From positions 57,080 to 121,079 of the IMG/VR virus record IMGVR_UViG_3300031823_000002: 64,000 nt of DNA. One strand, 5' to 3'. The translations under genes were made by a program, and so were the position numbers. The stretch is from a virus. Numbering within the stretch: position 1 is the stretch's first letter; every line of letters begins with the position of its first letter. This document shows, in pieces, positions 34,298 to 44,263 of the stretch. The notes under the pieces are model-generated. The model made no database searches. It was not told the DNA's origin and saw only the letters and a program-made list of their open reading frames with translations.

Positions 34298-37200
34298 ATG
34301 CCTCCACAAAATTACGGACGGGACAAAAACGGCGCTCGCTTCGATCTGATCAGCGGCATGACCACGATGATCCCCGCAGATTTAATACAGCAAGGGCAGG
34401 GGTTCCCCTATCTTCAGAACGTAAGGCGCAATCTTGCCGGACGTACCGTCTCACGGCCTACCCTCTCTGGCAATTTTCTTACCGGCACCATCTTACCGCC
34501 CACCTCCATGATTCTCATGGACGACCCTTATATGGTGACGCCGCCAGCGCTGGGGCCGACTACGTATGTGCTCGTCCTCGGCGCGTCGGGATTTTTGTAT
34601 GTCAACACGACGCAGTTAGTGTCCGGGCTGACCGGCCTGCCGCTGAGCTTCATCATCTTCGGGCCGAACACTACGCCGCAGCCATGGTGCTATGTAGCCG
34701 ATGGGTCCATGGCGGTCACCATCCCGAATTATCCGGCCACGATTTATGGGAACCCTATTGCCGGAATGGTGAAGGTGCGTTCCGACAAGACTGTCTACAA
34801 GACGGGGATCGCGGAGCCGCAGGTTGCGCCGAATGTCACACTGACCCAAGGGGCGGGTCCGAACTGGACGATCTATCGGTACGTCTACCGCTCCTCCGTC
34901 ACAGGAGCTATTTCCAATCCGTCTCCGGAATCCGGAGCGCTGGTGGCGGAGCAAGGTACGGATATCGGTGGTCCGGTCAATGCAACAGCTACCGGGGTCA
35001 CGTACAACGCCTCTCAGTATGAGCCGAATCCAGAAGATGCCGATCAGCTTCGAACCAGCGGGAATGTGGGTGGAGGCGTCCTGACGGATTTCATCATCGT
35101 GACCGGCTTCGGCCTAGACGTTCCGGAGAATGTGCCCATCCAAGGCGTGACTGTTTCGATGAATTGGTATGGACAGAACGCCGGAGCGGGCCTGCTGTTC
35201 AATGTGTCCCTCTACTATCAGGGCAATCAGTTTGGGACACCGAAATCTCCGGGCATATCCAACACTGGGCCGGATGACACAACGGCCACCACGACGCAGG
35301 GAAGCAACATTGATAGCTGGGGCGCAACTCTGAGTCCGGGAGTGGTCAACGATCCCACCTTTGGCTTCGGCGTGCAGATCGAGGCGGTCGTTGCCGACAG
35401 CACAAACAGGTCGTTCATCAACAGCTTCACGATCACGGTGTACTACGCCGACCAGAATGCCACGGTCACTGCAACTTCTTCTCCTGACCCGCAGGTGGAT
35501 AAGATCGACTTCTACCGCAGCGATCCGGGCTTGGATGACTTCACCTACGTAGGGACGATTTTAAATAGTGGCGCTGCGGCTGGACTGAGCGACACTCTGA
35601 GCGATCTGGCGGTTGCCGCCAATCCCACCTTGGAGTTCGATAACTACGAGCCGTTCCCATCTATCGACCTGCCGCGTTCGGGAATCTGTAATGTGGCGGC
35701 AGTGAGTCAGTTTGTGAGCGGCGTCCAGATCGCCTCTCCGGGCAGCGGGCAGATAGATGGAACCTACACAATCCCGGCAACCGGTGGTGGCGGGACAGGA
35801 GCGACGGTCCAGATCACGATTCTAGGCGGAGTCATCACAACAGCCGCAGTACACACTGCTGGTTCCGACTACACCTCAACGCCGACATTCCTAGTCCCGA
35901 CGACTACCGGCACGACGGGAACTCTGGCCGCTAGCATTAGCCCGGTCAATCCGGGAGCACCGAACGTAACGTGGGTATCAGGGGATCACTTCAATGTGCG
36001 CTGGCTCCCCGGCGATATCCTTCTTCTGGGCGGTTATCCCGGCTCCACGCAACAGATTGCTTGGACGCTCTACGCCCGCCCTATCTCGACGACGCAGTTG
36101 CAGGTGTATCAAAGCATCATTGATCCAACCACCGGCATCCCCAGCTTCAATTTTCCTGCGGCAGGAAGCAACCTGACCTTTGAGATCAGCGCAGCGACAC
36201 TGGCAGCGCAACCCAGTCCTGTCATCTGGGGGCCGACGCCGGAAAATCAGGGATCATTTTATTTCGGCGTGGACCTGCTGAATCCCGGTGATCTTGTGTG
36301 GTCGAAGGGAAATAATTTCGACTCCGCTCCCGACACCAACCGCATGATCGTTACTTCGCCTTCTGAAGTGCTGATGAATGGAACGATCACGTCGGAGCTG
36401 AGCACGGTGTTCTCGACCGAACGCTTCTGGCTCATTTATCCGAACTTCGCCAACGCCATTGCCACCGTGACCGGGACAACAGGCCCGCAGTGGACGCTAA
36501 CGCAGGCGCAGGCAAAGCGTGGGCTGTATATGCGCTATGCGATTTTCGCTCTTGGTTCGATGATTGCGTACCGAGCGAAGGATTGCATTGCGGTGTCGAT
36601 GGGCGGAGGCCCGGAAGAATCGATCACCGACGCTATCTATAACCTGTTTCCCCATGGTGGAGCCGTCCCTCAGCCGGTCGTGATCGCCGGGATTACCGTG
36701 TATCCGCCCGATGACACCAAGCCAGCGGCACAGACCATCACCATGACGCCGAGTTACCTGTTTTATAACTACCAAGATACGACCGGCACGCCAAGGACAT
36801 TGGTCTACGACCTTGAAGCGAAGGGCTGGAGCGTAGACGTTTACACTCCGACCGTCAATTGCCATCTATCCACTGTAGCCGGATCGAATGCCCGACTTCT
36901 GACCGGCTGTTCCGATGGCACTGTGCGCGTGATCGGCGAAGGTCTGCCCACTACGGAGACAGGTACGTCGATCCTCCTGACCCGCGCAGAAAATGGTGGT
37001 GATGCACGAGCGCTGAAGCGCATAGGAGACATATTTTTTAAGGCGGAGCTTTTCTCCAGCGCCCCGGTAAGTTTGCAGTTCTGGGAGTCACAGTTTGTAC
37101 GGCAAATTGCGTCAGGGTTTGCTCCGACCACTCTCACTGGAACGACGGGCATTGTGACGTATTACACCGTCGATTTCACATCGGGCCTTGCTTTCGACGT

Positions 37201-37951
37201 AGACAATATCGGCGCAGTACTTTCGTGGCCCCTTGGCAGTAATAACATTCTCGACTTATGGCAACCCAGTTGGACAGAGTTACCGGAAGTTACGCAGGAC
37301 CGGCCATCGGACTGGGACGATGGCGGGACTTCAGGCAATAAATATGTACAGGGCTTGCTGCTCGAATGCGACACGTTCGGCTTCTCCAAAACCTTTCAGG
37401 TGGAGTCCGACGACGGCGTAATGCACACGCCTGTGCCCATGCCTTTCACGCAGAATGGGCAGGCGATACGGTCGTTTACCTTCAATCCTCCGTTCACCGC
37501 GCACATGATCCGCATTGTTTCGACCGATGGGGTGGCGTGGAGGTTTGCGCCGTCTGGAGGCTGGTCGGCTTCATGGATCACCCAGCCCTATCCAGAGGCT
37601 AGCTCTTCGTGGACAACGCAGATGTCGAGCTTGGGGCTTCTGGGCTGGAACCATATTTACCAGATCAATCTGGCCTACATTTCAGCCACGCCGGTTACGC
37701 TGACGGTTAGCACCGATCAGGGACCGTTTACGCTCACTTACCCTCCCAGCACGGGGAATGTACCGTCGAAGATTCTGCTGAAGTGCCCAAGGAATAAGTG
37801 GAAAGTCGTCTCCTTTACCGCCACATCGACCGCCGCATTTTCGCTCTGGAAAGACCTGACGGAAGTGTGGGTAAAATCGTGGGGAAGTACGAGTGAGTAC
37901 CAGAAATTAAATCCCTTCGGCGGTGACTCATCGCCTGCTGCTCCAATTTAA
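34298..37951 (+). CDS. large structural protein, 1,217 aa
   Basis: ATG at 34298. The first 120 residues (LISGMTTMIPADLIQQGQGF; LQNVRRNLAGRTVSRPTLSG) introduce a long beta-rich protein with repeating hydrophobic-glycine strands. It contains one copy of the shuffled beta module at about residues 478-530 (SPGSGQIDGTYTIPATGGGG). Such proteins in this position usually form the tail nozzle or a hub around the connector. Assignment by size and context only. Confidence 0.5.
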   Translation: MPPQNYGRDKNGARFDLISGMTTMIPADLIQQGQGFPYLQNVRRNLAGRTVSRPTLSGNFLTGTILPPTSMILMDDPYMVTPPALGPTTYVLVLGASGFLYVNTTQLVSGLTGLPLSFIIFGPNTTPQPWCYVADGSMAVTIPNYPATIYGNPIAGMVKVRSDKTVYKTGIAEPQVAPNVTLTQGAGPNWTIYRYVYRSSVTGAISNPSPESGALVAEQGTDIGGPVNATATGVTYNASQYEPNPEDADQLRTSGNVGGGVLTDFIIVTGFGLDVPENVPIQGVTVSMNWYGQNAGAGLLFNVSLYYQGNQFGTPKSPGISNTGPDDTTATTTQGSNIDSWGATLSPGVVNDPTFGFGVQIEAVVADSTNRSFINSFTITVYYADQNATVTATSSPDPQVDKIDFYRSDPGLDDFTYVGTILNSGAAAGLSDTLSDLAVAANPTLEFDNYEPFPSIDLPRSGICNVAAVSQFVSGVQIASPGSGQIDGTYTIPATGGGGTGATVQITILGGVITTAAVHTAGSDYTSTPTFLVPTTTGTTGTLAASISPVNPGAPNVTWVSGDHFNVRWLPGDILLLGGYPGSTQQIAWTLYARPISTTQLQVYQSIIDPTTGIPSFNFPAAGSNLTFEISAATLAAQPSPVIWGPTPENQGSFYFGVDLLNPGDLVWSKGNNFDSAPDTNRMIVTSPSEVLMNGTITSELSTVFSTERFWLIYPNFANAIATVTGTTGPQWTLTQAQAKRGLYMRYAIFALGSMIAYRAKDCIAVSMGGGPEESITDAIYNLFPHGGAVPQPVVIAGITVYPPDDTKPAAQTITMTPSYLFYNYQDTTGTPRTLVYDLEAKGWSVDVYTPTVNCHLSTVAGSNARLLTGCSDGTVRVIGEGLPTTETGTSILLTRAENGGDARALKRIGDIFFKAELFSSAPVSLQFWESQFVRQIASGFAPTTLTGTTGIVTYYTVDFTSGLAFDVDNIGAVLSWPLGSNNILDLWQPSWTELPEVTQDRPSDWDDGGTSGNKYVQGLLLECDTFGFSKTFQVESDDGVMHTPVPMPFTQNGQAIRSFTFNPPFTAHMIRIVSTDGVAWRFAPSGGWSASWITQPYPEASSSWTTQMSSLGLLGWNHIYQINLAYISATPVTLTVSTDQGPFTLTYPPSTGNVPSKILLKCPRNKWKVVSFTATSTAAFSLWKDLTEVWVKSWGSTSEYQKLNPFGGDSSPAAPI

Positions 37952-37956
37952 ATTTT

Positions 37957-38418
37957 ATGAGTACAAGCAGCACAACGTCGCCTACCTTCGCTCCCAAGAT
38001 CGAACCGTCGATCCCCCGCGACGTGCAGCGCCATCTGCAACTGATTTACCAGACGCTCAGCGATCATACGGCAGCATTTCAGGCGCTACCCAAGGCGACC
38101 AGTACCGCGCCGGTCACCCATCAAACGTTTTTCCCAAGGGTCTCGCCGAATATTCCCCGTGATGTGCAGCGGCATCTGCAATTAATTTACGGTGCGATCA
38201 ATAATCATGCCGCCGCATTCAGCCAGCTTCCGAAAGTACCGACGACGGCCCAGCAGGCAGCCGCGCTCCAAGCAGAATCGACCTCAAAAACATTCTTTCC
38301 GCGCATCGAGACGACGATTCCGCCCGAAGTACAACTGCACCTGCAACTTATCTACGGGAAACTCGGCAACCACGCGCAGGCATTCGCGTTCTATAAGCAG
38401 AACATGCCCACGAGCTAA
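37957..38418 (+). CDS. triplicated small protein, 153 aa
   Basis: Three tandem copies of an about 45-residue unit make up nearly all of it: IPRDVQRHLQLIYQTLSDHT, IPRDVQRHLQLIYGAINNHA and IPPEVQLHLQLIYGKLGNHA. Each is preceded by a TFFPR- or TFAPK-type stretch. Each unit looks like a single amphipathic helix plus linker, suggesting a trimer-like pseudo-symmetric protein. No family is recognised. Confidence 0.6.
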   Translation: MSTSSTTSPTFAPKIEPSIPRDVQRHLQLIYQTLSDHTAAFQALPKATSTAPVTHQTFFPRVSPNIPRDVQRHLQLIYGAINNHAAAFSQLPKVPTTAQQAAALQAESTSKTFFPRIETTIPPEVQLHLQLIYGKLGNHAQAFAFYKQNMPTS

Positions 38419-38446
38419 GGAATGAATTCTCCGTTGCTTAACCGGC

Positions 38447-38526
38447 TGGAAGCGGCGTATTATCGGCGCAAAGAGACACGCGATCCCCGTGCGGACAGTC
38501 GGCGGCTCAACCTAACTGGTTGAGCC
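38447..38526 (+). promoter_or_regulatory. late-gene leader element and hairpin
   Basis: TGGAAGCGGCGTATTATCGG (38448-38467) and AAGAGACACGCG (38471-38482) match the leader at 26091-26125. A 9-bp perfect hairpin follows, GGCTCAACC (38504-38512), loop TAACT, GGTTGAGCC (38518-38526), then ATTTGTCGTTT. It stands between the triplicated gene and the internal-protein genes. Confidence 0.55.
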
Positions 38527-38549
38527 ATTTGTCGTTTATGGAGGAATAA

Positions 38550-39059
38550 ATGAGCTTCTGGTCTTCCATGTTCGGTGGTTCGAATCCGACTTTAAATTCC
38601 GGGATCAACCAAGCGGGTCAGGTTGCCGGATTCGGCACCAGTCAAGGCGAGGGGTTGCTCAGCAGCGCCGGGAACTTTTTCCAGACGCTGCTGGGCGGTA
38701 ATCCGGCGCAGACAGCGAAGCTGCTGGCCCCGCAGATTCAGGCAAACAGCCAGCAGGCGCAGCAGGCCAAGCAAACCATGGCGCAGTTCGGAAGCCGCTC
38801 AGGCGGGACCAACGCTTCAGCCCAGACGATTGACGACAAGACCCGCTCCAACATCAACGACATGATTTCGAAGCTCACTGGACAGGCGGCGACGGGCGCG
38901 GCGAGCACCGGATCGAACCTGCTCAGCACCGGAATAGAAGCGCTAAATCAGCAGGTCGGTTTCAGTCAGGACCAGATGCAGAACTGGGCGAATTCCATCT
39001 TCGGGCAGGGCATGGCAGGCGCGGCTGGCTTTGGCGAGTCGGCAGCGCTGGGCGCTTAA
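38550..39059 (+). CDS. DNA-ejection-type protein, 169 aa
   Basis: ATG at 38550 follows GGAGGAATAA. Gln/Ala/Gly/Ser-rich and helical (SRSGGTNASAQTIDDKTRSN; INDMISKLTGQAATGAAS). The size and the IDDKTRSNINDMI-type segment resemble small internal ejection proteins of short-tailed phages. It heads a run of internal virion genes ending in the giant gene. Confidence 0.55.
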   Translation: MSFWSSMFGGSNPTLNSGINQAGQVAGFGTSQGEGLLSSAGNFFQTLLGGNPAQTAKLLAPQIQANSQQAQQAKQTMAQFGSRSGGTNASAQTIDDKTRSNINDMISKLTGQAATGAASTGSNLLSTGIEALNQQVGFSQDQMQNWANSIFGQGMAGAAGFGESAALGA

Positions 39060-39080
39060 GCAAGCAGGAAGGGACGCACC

Positions 39081-39467
39081 ATGGCAACCAACGCGTTTAT
39101 GGCAGGCTTCAACCTGAGGAAGAACAAGACGGGCGACGACAGCCAGACTCCCGGTACTGGAGCCAGTGGGGCGAGAGGGAAGGCCAGCGGTGGCGGGATT
39201 CCGGGCCTGATCAGCGGAGCCATCCAGAAACGTCAGCAAACCAAACAGCAAACCAAGCGGTCCCAGAGCACGCTGAAGGGGGCGCAGTCTCCAAGCGACG
39301 TTTCTACGACTACACCAGACCTTTCAAGCGCCACGATTCCTTCTTTCAAAAAAGGTGGGCGCGTGAAAAGGACCGGCTTAGCGTTCGTGCATCGCGGGGA
39401 GCGGGTCATCCCTGCCAAGCGTTCCCGTACGAAGAGGTCCAGCAAACGGACAGTCACCAAGCCCTAA
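39081..39467 (+). CDS. small virion-associated protein with GLAFVHRGERVIP tail, 128 aa
   Basis: ATG at 39081. The middle is Gln/Lys-rich. The end (KRTGLAFVHRGERVIPAKRS) matches a short motif (GLA.VH.GE.VIPA) often seen at the ends of phage tail or internal virion proteins. Otherwise disordered and basic. Confidence 0.5.
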   Translation: MATNAFMAGFNLRKNKTGDDSQTPGTGASGARGKASGGGIPGLISGAIQKRQQTKQQTKRSQSTLKGAQSPSDVSTTTPDLSSATIPSFKKGGRVKRTGLAFVHRGERVIPAKRSRTKRSSKRTVTKP

Positions 39468-39482
39468 TATGCGGAGCGCACA

Positions 39483-41828
39483 ATGGCCAGTTCGGCATTT
39501 CAACTCGGCTGGGAAGCCGGGCATCAGAAGAACGTGGAGAAGCGCCAGCGCAAGCAGGCGCTGAGTGATGAGGAGCGTCGGGCTACGGTCGCCACCCTAT
39601 ACGATCAGGGGGATAAACTCTCAAAGCTGGCGTACTCGCTCCCGGAAGGCAGCGCGGATCGCGAAAAGGCGATGAAGCAGTTAACCGATGTCGAGCAAAG
39701 CATCCAGCAGATTTATCACCCTGACAATAATCCCGGCGCGATCCAGAAAGACTGGCACCTGCTCACCAGTTTAGTTACCGGGAAGAAGTCCGCCCCAACC
39801 GTTGCTCCGCAGGGTCAGGAGAGCACAACTACGACCTCTGACATGACCCTTCCGTCCGGAACCGCCACTGCACCTGCTGGGCGGAGCAGTGATTCTCTGG
39901 CCACTGCCGACTTATCAGAAATCTCTTTACCCACCGGGCCGGTAACCATTCCGGGAACTGGCAGCACTACCAAAGTCACGACCCCGGCTCTGGCCACTTC
40001 GGAAGCAATGGCAATTCCTACGCCAAAAATAAAGGGGCTGGTCGCGCCCGGAAACGTGCCTATCTGGAATCGCCCCACCGTCAAGAATGACGATGGCACG
40101 GTCAGCAGTGAATTCTCTACTTCCTTCATCGATGAAAATAAAAACAGCCCCTACTTTGGCAAAGAAGTTCTGGTGCCGACGGTTGTGGATGGCAAGTTCC
40201 TGACGCCGGATGGCAAGAAGCCACCTGTGGGCAGTCAGGCTGAACACGACATGACGGAAAGAGCCAGAACTCATTACGAGCAGACAGGACAACATCTGGG
40301 TGTTTTCGATAGTCCCCAAAGTGCCGATAAGTATGCAGCACAGCTTCATAGCCGTGGAGAGAGAGCCAGACCGGATGCCGCCGCCTATCAAACGCCCGCC
40401 CAGCGCAAGCAGCAGGCGCAGCAGGACGCCGCAAGAAAGAAGGCGGAACTGGCGGTAGCGGCAGCGGGCGAACCTCCCACCGCAGACCCAAAGAAACTTT
40501 TGGCCGATGCGCGTGCGCAGGTAGCAGCACAGAGAGCCAGAATCGACGCGTACATGGAGGATTGGAATCGGAATCATCCGGACGCGACAGAGGAACAGCA
40601 GAACGCGGCAAGGCAGCGCATCTTTGAAGGCGTAGCCGGATTTAAAACGACAAACGCCAAGATGCTATGGAAGACAGGGAGGTTTGGACCTAAGGGCGAA
40701 CTTACTACCGTTCTGGTCAATTCGGCGGACCCCGATGCCGTTATGCAATACACAGACGGAACTCCGGTTCCGCCAGAGTTGGCGCGAACATTTGTCGAGC
40801 AGAAAGGCTCCGCGAAGGGCCTGACCTTCCTTAAGCTAACGGGACAAGTGAAAGACGCGGACAGTGGGCACGTGTACGACCGGGACAACCCCGATAATCC
40901 ACCAGAAGTGACCGCGATGTTCAAGGGGTACGACAGAACGGACGCCATCCAGAAGGCGTTCGCCATCCAGTTAGCCGCAGAAAGAGGTAAGGGATACAAC
41001 GATTCGAGGTGGGTGAATGTCTTAGACCAGCAGACGGGCCAGACGACCTCAGTGCAATATTCCGAATTCAGAAAAGACCCTTCCCGCTACGTCATCGCAA
41101 GCGAATACGACAAGTGGTCGCCACGCGTCAATATGCTGGAAGACCTGCGCGGATCGTCGCGGATCGTGCGCGACTCCATTAAGAAGTTGCAAGCTGAAGG
41201 CGGCTTTAACTGGCAGAGCGACGCGGTGGTAGCACTTCAGCAAGCGCTCAGCGAGGAGCATCCGCAAGGGGCGATTCAGAAGTTGATCGCTACAAATGCT
41301 CTCGGCACTCTGACCCCAGACCAGCAGCACTATTTAATTTCAACCGCTGCGCTGATCGAACAGGCGATGGGCATGCGGTCCATTCTTGGCGCGGGGGCTG
41401 GTTCGGACGATGTGCGTAGGGCGATTACAAACACGATTCCCGGACTGCTGACGCCCAGTGCCGACTTCGCTATCAACCAGATGGATGTTTTCGATGGAAC
41501 GCTGGAGCGCGTACATCGCATGATCCCTGCCAATATCAAGCTGCAATACAACCTTGGCGATGCGGAGTGGACGGTGCAAAACAAGCCGTCTCCATACTCG
41601 GAAATCGAACAGGGTGGTGGCGGTGGTACAGCGCGGCCAGCGACAGGCAGGGGTGGCGGGGGCGGCGGAGCGGCTACTACAGGCGGTGGAGCGCCGCTTC
41701 CAGACACCTTCAGAGGAGCGAAAGGGTCGAGAAGTCTTCAGGGAGCCATAGGGGCGATGCCGGGTAAGTCGCAGGCGGAAGTAATAAAGACCTTACACGA
41801 CAATCAGTACAGTTACACGTTGCCATAA
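39483..41828 (+). CDS. internal virion protein, 781 aa
   Basis: Long, mostly helical, Gln/Ala-rich protein. Residues about 180-295 hold a domain I know from other phage proteins, with a VPIWNRPTVKNDDGTVSSEF stretch, VLVPTVVDGKFL and YEQTGQHLGVFDSPQSADKY. The rest is coiled-coil-like, and the end is glycine-rich (GRGGGGGGAA). Likely packaged in the head and ejected with DNA. Function of the domain unknown. Confidence 0.55.
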   Translation: MASSAFQLGWEAGHQKNVEKRQRKQALSDEERRATVATLYDQGDKLSKLAYSLPEGSADREKAMKQLTDVEQSIQQIYHPDNNPGAIQKDWHLLTSLVTGKKSAPTVAPQGQESTTTTSDMTLPSGTATAPAGRSSDSLATADLSEISLPTGPVTIPGTGSTTKVTTPALATSEAMAIPTPKIKGLVAPGNVPIWNRPTVKNDDGTVSSEFSTSFIDENKNSPYFGKEVLVPTVVDGKFLTPDGKKPPVGSQAEHDMTERARTHYEQTGQHLGVFDSPQSADKYAAQLHSRGERARPDAAAYQTPAQRKQQAQQDAARKKAELAVAAAGEPPTADPKKLLADARAQVAAQRARIDAYMEDWNRNHPDATEEQQNAARQRIFEGVAGFKTTNAKMLWKTGRFGPKGELTTVLVNSADPDAVMQYTDGTPVPPELARTFVEQKGSAKGLTFLKLTGQVKDADSGHVYDRDNPDNPPEVTAMFKGYDRTDAIQKAFAIQLAAERGKGYNDSRWVNVLDQQTGQTTSVQYSEFRKDPSRYVIASEYDKWSPRVNMLEDLRGSSRIVRDSIKKLQAEGGFNWQSDAVVALQQALSEEHPQGAIQKLIATNALGTLTPDQQHYLISTAALIEQAMGMRSILGAGAGSDDVRRAITNTIPGLLTPSADFAINQMDVFDGTLERVHRMIPANIKLQYNLGDAEWTVQNKPSPYSEIEQGGGGGTARPATGRGGGGGGAATTGGGAPLPDTFRGAKGSRSLQGAIGAMPGKSQAEVIKTLHDNQYSYTLP

Positions 41829-41829
41829 A

Positions 41830-44262
41830 ATGCCAGCCACGAACAAAACCGATCCCTTCGCGGCTCTGCCGGACACTTCGGTAAAGGTGGATAACTACAA
41901 TCCCGCCGCCCCAATGCCTGCGGCTGGGAACACCGACCCGTTTGCTCATCTGCCCGACACCAGCCCCATGGAGGACAATCCCGCGAACGAAGGCACTTAC
42001 TGGATGCGGGATAAGTCAGGTAAGCAGACCAAGATCGCTTACAGCAGGGTGCCGCGAGCTACTAAGGCCGGTTACCAGCTAGTGGATACAAAGTCCTATC
42101 TTGGCGACCTGTCGCATGATCCCAAGTTGACTAAAGGGGGAGTCCTCGTTGTCGGCCTGAACGCGGATAACGCACCGATATTTGCCCCCGTAGAAGGGCC
42201 GGAGTCCGGCGCGTGGGGCCGATTCGGATCAAGCATGTGGCAGCAGGTTAAAAGCGTGCCCCAAGGCGTCTACCGCGCATTTGCCGACAAGCCACAGGAT
42301 GCCGAGGAAGCAGAATTCTTGAATCAGCCGGGAAACACTCGCGCCGATCTGGCACTCAGGCGGTTACTTATTCAACCGCAGGTGGCGCAAGGGAAAAAGG
42401 CTTACGAAGCGTGGAAGCAGGTGAAGAACCCTGTGTCGTCGCTGGCGACCCTCATGACGTATGGGCCAAGCGATGATCCGGATGACGATGTCAACCGCGC
42501 ATCACTGGCGCTGGGGCGCACGATAGCAGCCGCGCTTCCGGGGATTGGACCCATGTGGGCGGGAATCGCGGAGAAGGCTGGCCAGCAGGCCGGGATGGGC
42601 GATTGGGCTGGCGCAGCGGGTAGTGTAGCCGGTGGCGCTGCCGTTGAAGAAGCTCCGAAAGTATTCGGCAAAGCCGTGCGCAGCGAGTACGTCACGCGCA
42701 AACTGCCTAAGGGCAGCATTAACCGGATGATCAGGACTGGAGCGGGTGATGTGAAGTTCGGCAAAGACCCCGCCGAGGGAATCCTCTCTGAAGGGATCAC
42801 CGGCAACAGCCTTAAGTCGGTAAGCGATCAGGTTTCACAAAGGCTTAAAACGGTGGGTCAGCGTATCGATACCCTAGCTCAGAGTCAGGCGTACGCGGGA
42901 AAGACCGTGGATACAGCATCGGCGCTTCAGCCGCTGGATGAGGCGATAGCTAAAGCCGCCAAGGAAGGCCCGGACGCGCTGTACGAAAGATTGAAAGAAG
43001 CCAAGCACGATATCACTTCTGAGTGGACGCAGACTCCAAACCCTAAAGCTGTTGGAGGTATGGAGCGGACTCGTGTCGGTCCCAAAAATATGACGATGTC
43101 TCCGTATGACGCCCTGAAGTTTAAGCGGCTGGTTGGGGACAGAGTCAAGTGGGATGCGTCCCTGCCGTATCAGGATGATGTCAACAAGGCGATGGCCAAG
43201 GTGTACGGGGCGGTCGATGACAAGCTGGATGCCACTCTCGGGAAAGAGTTCGAGAATTTAAATCAGACATACTCCAATTTGGTTGGCGCAGCCAAGGCGC
43301 TCCAGCGCAGAATCCCGGTGGCTGAACGGAACGCGAACTGGAATCTGTCTGACATTGCGCTTGCGGGAACCGGGCACCTCCCGATAGCGGTGGTAAGGAA
43401 AATCGCCATGTATCCGGCGATCAGAACGCGCTGGACGCAGGGTGCGTACAGGATGCAGGACTTCCCGAAGGTAAGGGGAGCGGGAGCGGTAGCCAGCGCG
43501 GCGGCGGCGAGTCAGCCGCAGCAACTGGACGAGAAATACTGGCGGCAGTACCCGCAGTTTCGCGAGAAGGAAGCAGCGGAGACACCAGCGGCAGCGGCAG
43601 CGGCAGATGATGGACGCGACCCCTTTGCGACGCTGGCCGACACTTCAGACCAAAACCTCTTTAACCGTGCCGCCACGGCGTACGATCTCGATCCAAATCT
43701 CATCTACGCAGTGATGGGTCAGGAGAGTGGCGGCAAGTCTGGAGCCGTCAGCGTTTCAGGAGCTACCGGCCTGATGCAGCTTATGCCGGATACGGCCCGG
43801 AAGTATGGGGTGACCGACGCCACAGACCCTGAGCAGAATGTGATGGGAGGCGCTCACTATCTTCGCGATCTCCTAGACAGACATAACGGCAACGTCGCGG
43901 AGGCTCTGAAGGATTATTACGGACGCGGTACTCCGCCTCCCGGTTTCCCGTCTACCGATGAATACGCGCAGTCGGTCTTACGGCGATACGATTCGTTCTC
44001 ACAGCCGCCGCCAGAACCCGCTCCTCTCCCAGTTGTAAGGGCAGAAGCCGCAAAGCGGAAGCCGTCTCCGATGATACCGGCACCACCGACACCAGTACCG
44101 ATACCGGGTGCGACACCTGAAGAAGTCGCGAAGGCGCAAGCGATGCTTGGAATGCGCAAAACTTATTCGTACACCGCTACCGGTCCCAACAACCACAAGA
44201 TCGGCAGCGATGACGGCGTGACGTGGTTCGATATTCAATCCGGGCAGCAAATAGGACAGTGA
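41830..44262 (+). CDS. internal virion protein with lytic transglycosylase domain, 810 aa
   Basis: Near residue 630 the sequence IYAVMGQESGG ... TGLMQLMPDTARKYG ... NVMGGAHYLRDLL ... ALKDYYGRG shows a soluble lytic transglycosylase (SLT) domain with the catalytic Glu in QES. It probably opens peptidoglycan during DNA entry. A short motif DPFA.L.DTS occurs three times (residues about 7, 37 and 597), perhaps domain boundaries. The rest is helical. ATG at 41830, two bases after the previous stop. Confidence 0.75.
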   Translation: MPATNKTDPFAALPDTSVKVDNYNPAAPMPAAGNTDPFAHLPDTSPMEDNPANEGTYWMRDKSGKQTKIAYSRVPRATKAGYQLVDTKSYLGDLSHDPKLTKGGVLVVGLNADNAPIFAPVEGPESGAWGRFGSSMWQQVKSVPQGVYRAFADKPQDAEEAEFLNQPGNTRADLALRRLLIQPQVAQGKKAYEAWKQVKNPVSSLATLMTYGPSDDPDDDVNRASLALGRTIAAALPGIGPMWAGIAEKAGQQAGMGDWAGAAGSVAGGAAVEEAPKVFGKAVRSEYVTRKLPKGSINRMIRTGAGDVKFGKDPAEGILSEGITGNSLKSVSDQVSQRLKTVGQRIDTLAQSQAYAGKTVDTASALQPLDEAIAKAAKEGPDALYERLKEAKHDITSEWTQTPNPKAVGGMERTRVGPKNMTMSPYDALKFKRLVGDRVKWDASLPYQDDVNKAMAKVYGAVDDKLDATLGKEFENLNQTYSNLVGAAKALQRRIPVAERNANWNLSDIALAGTGHLPIAVVRKIAMYPAIRTRWTQGAYRMQDFPKVRGAGAVASAAAASQPQQLDEKYWRQYPQFREKEAAETPAAAAAADDGRDPFATLADTSDQNLFNRAATAYDLDPNLIYAVMGQESGGKSGAVSVSGATGLMQLMPDTARKYGVTDATDPEQNVMGGAHYLRDLLDRHNGNVAEALKDYYGRGTPPPGFPSTDEYAQSVLRRYDSFSQPPPEPAPLPVVRAEAAKRKPSPMIPAPPTPVPIPGATPEEVAKAQAMLGMRKTYSYTATGPNNHKIGSDDGVTWFDIQSGQQIGQ

Positions 44263-44263
44263 G

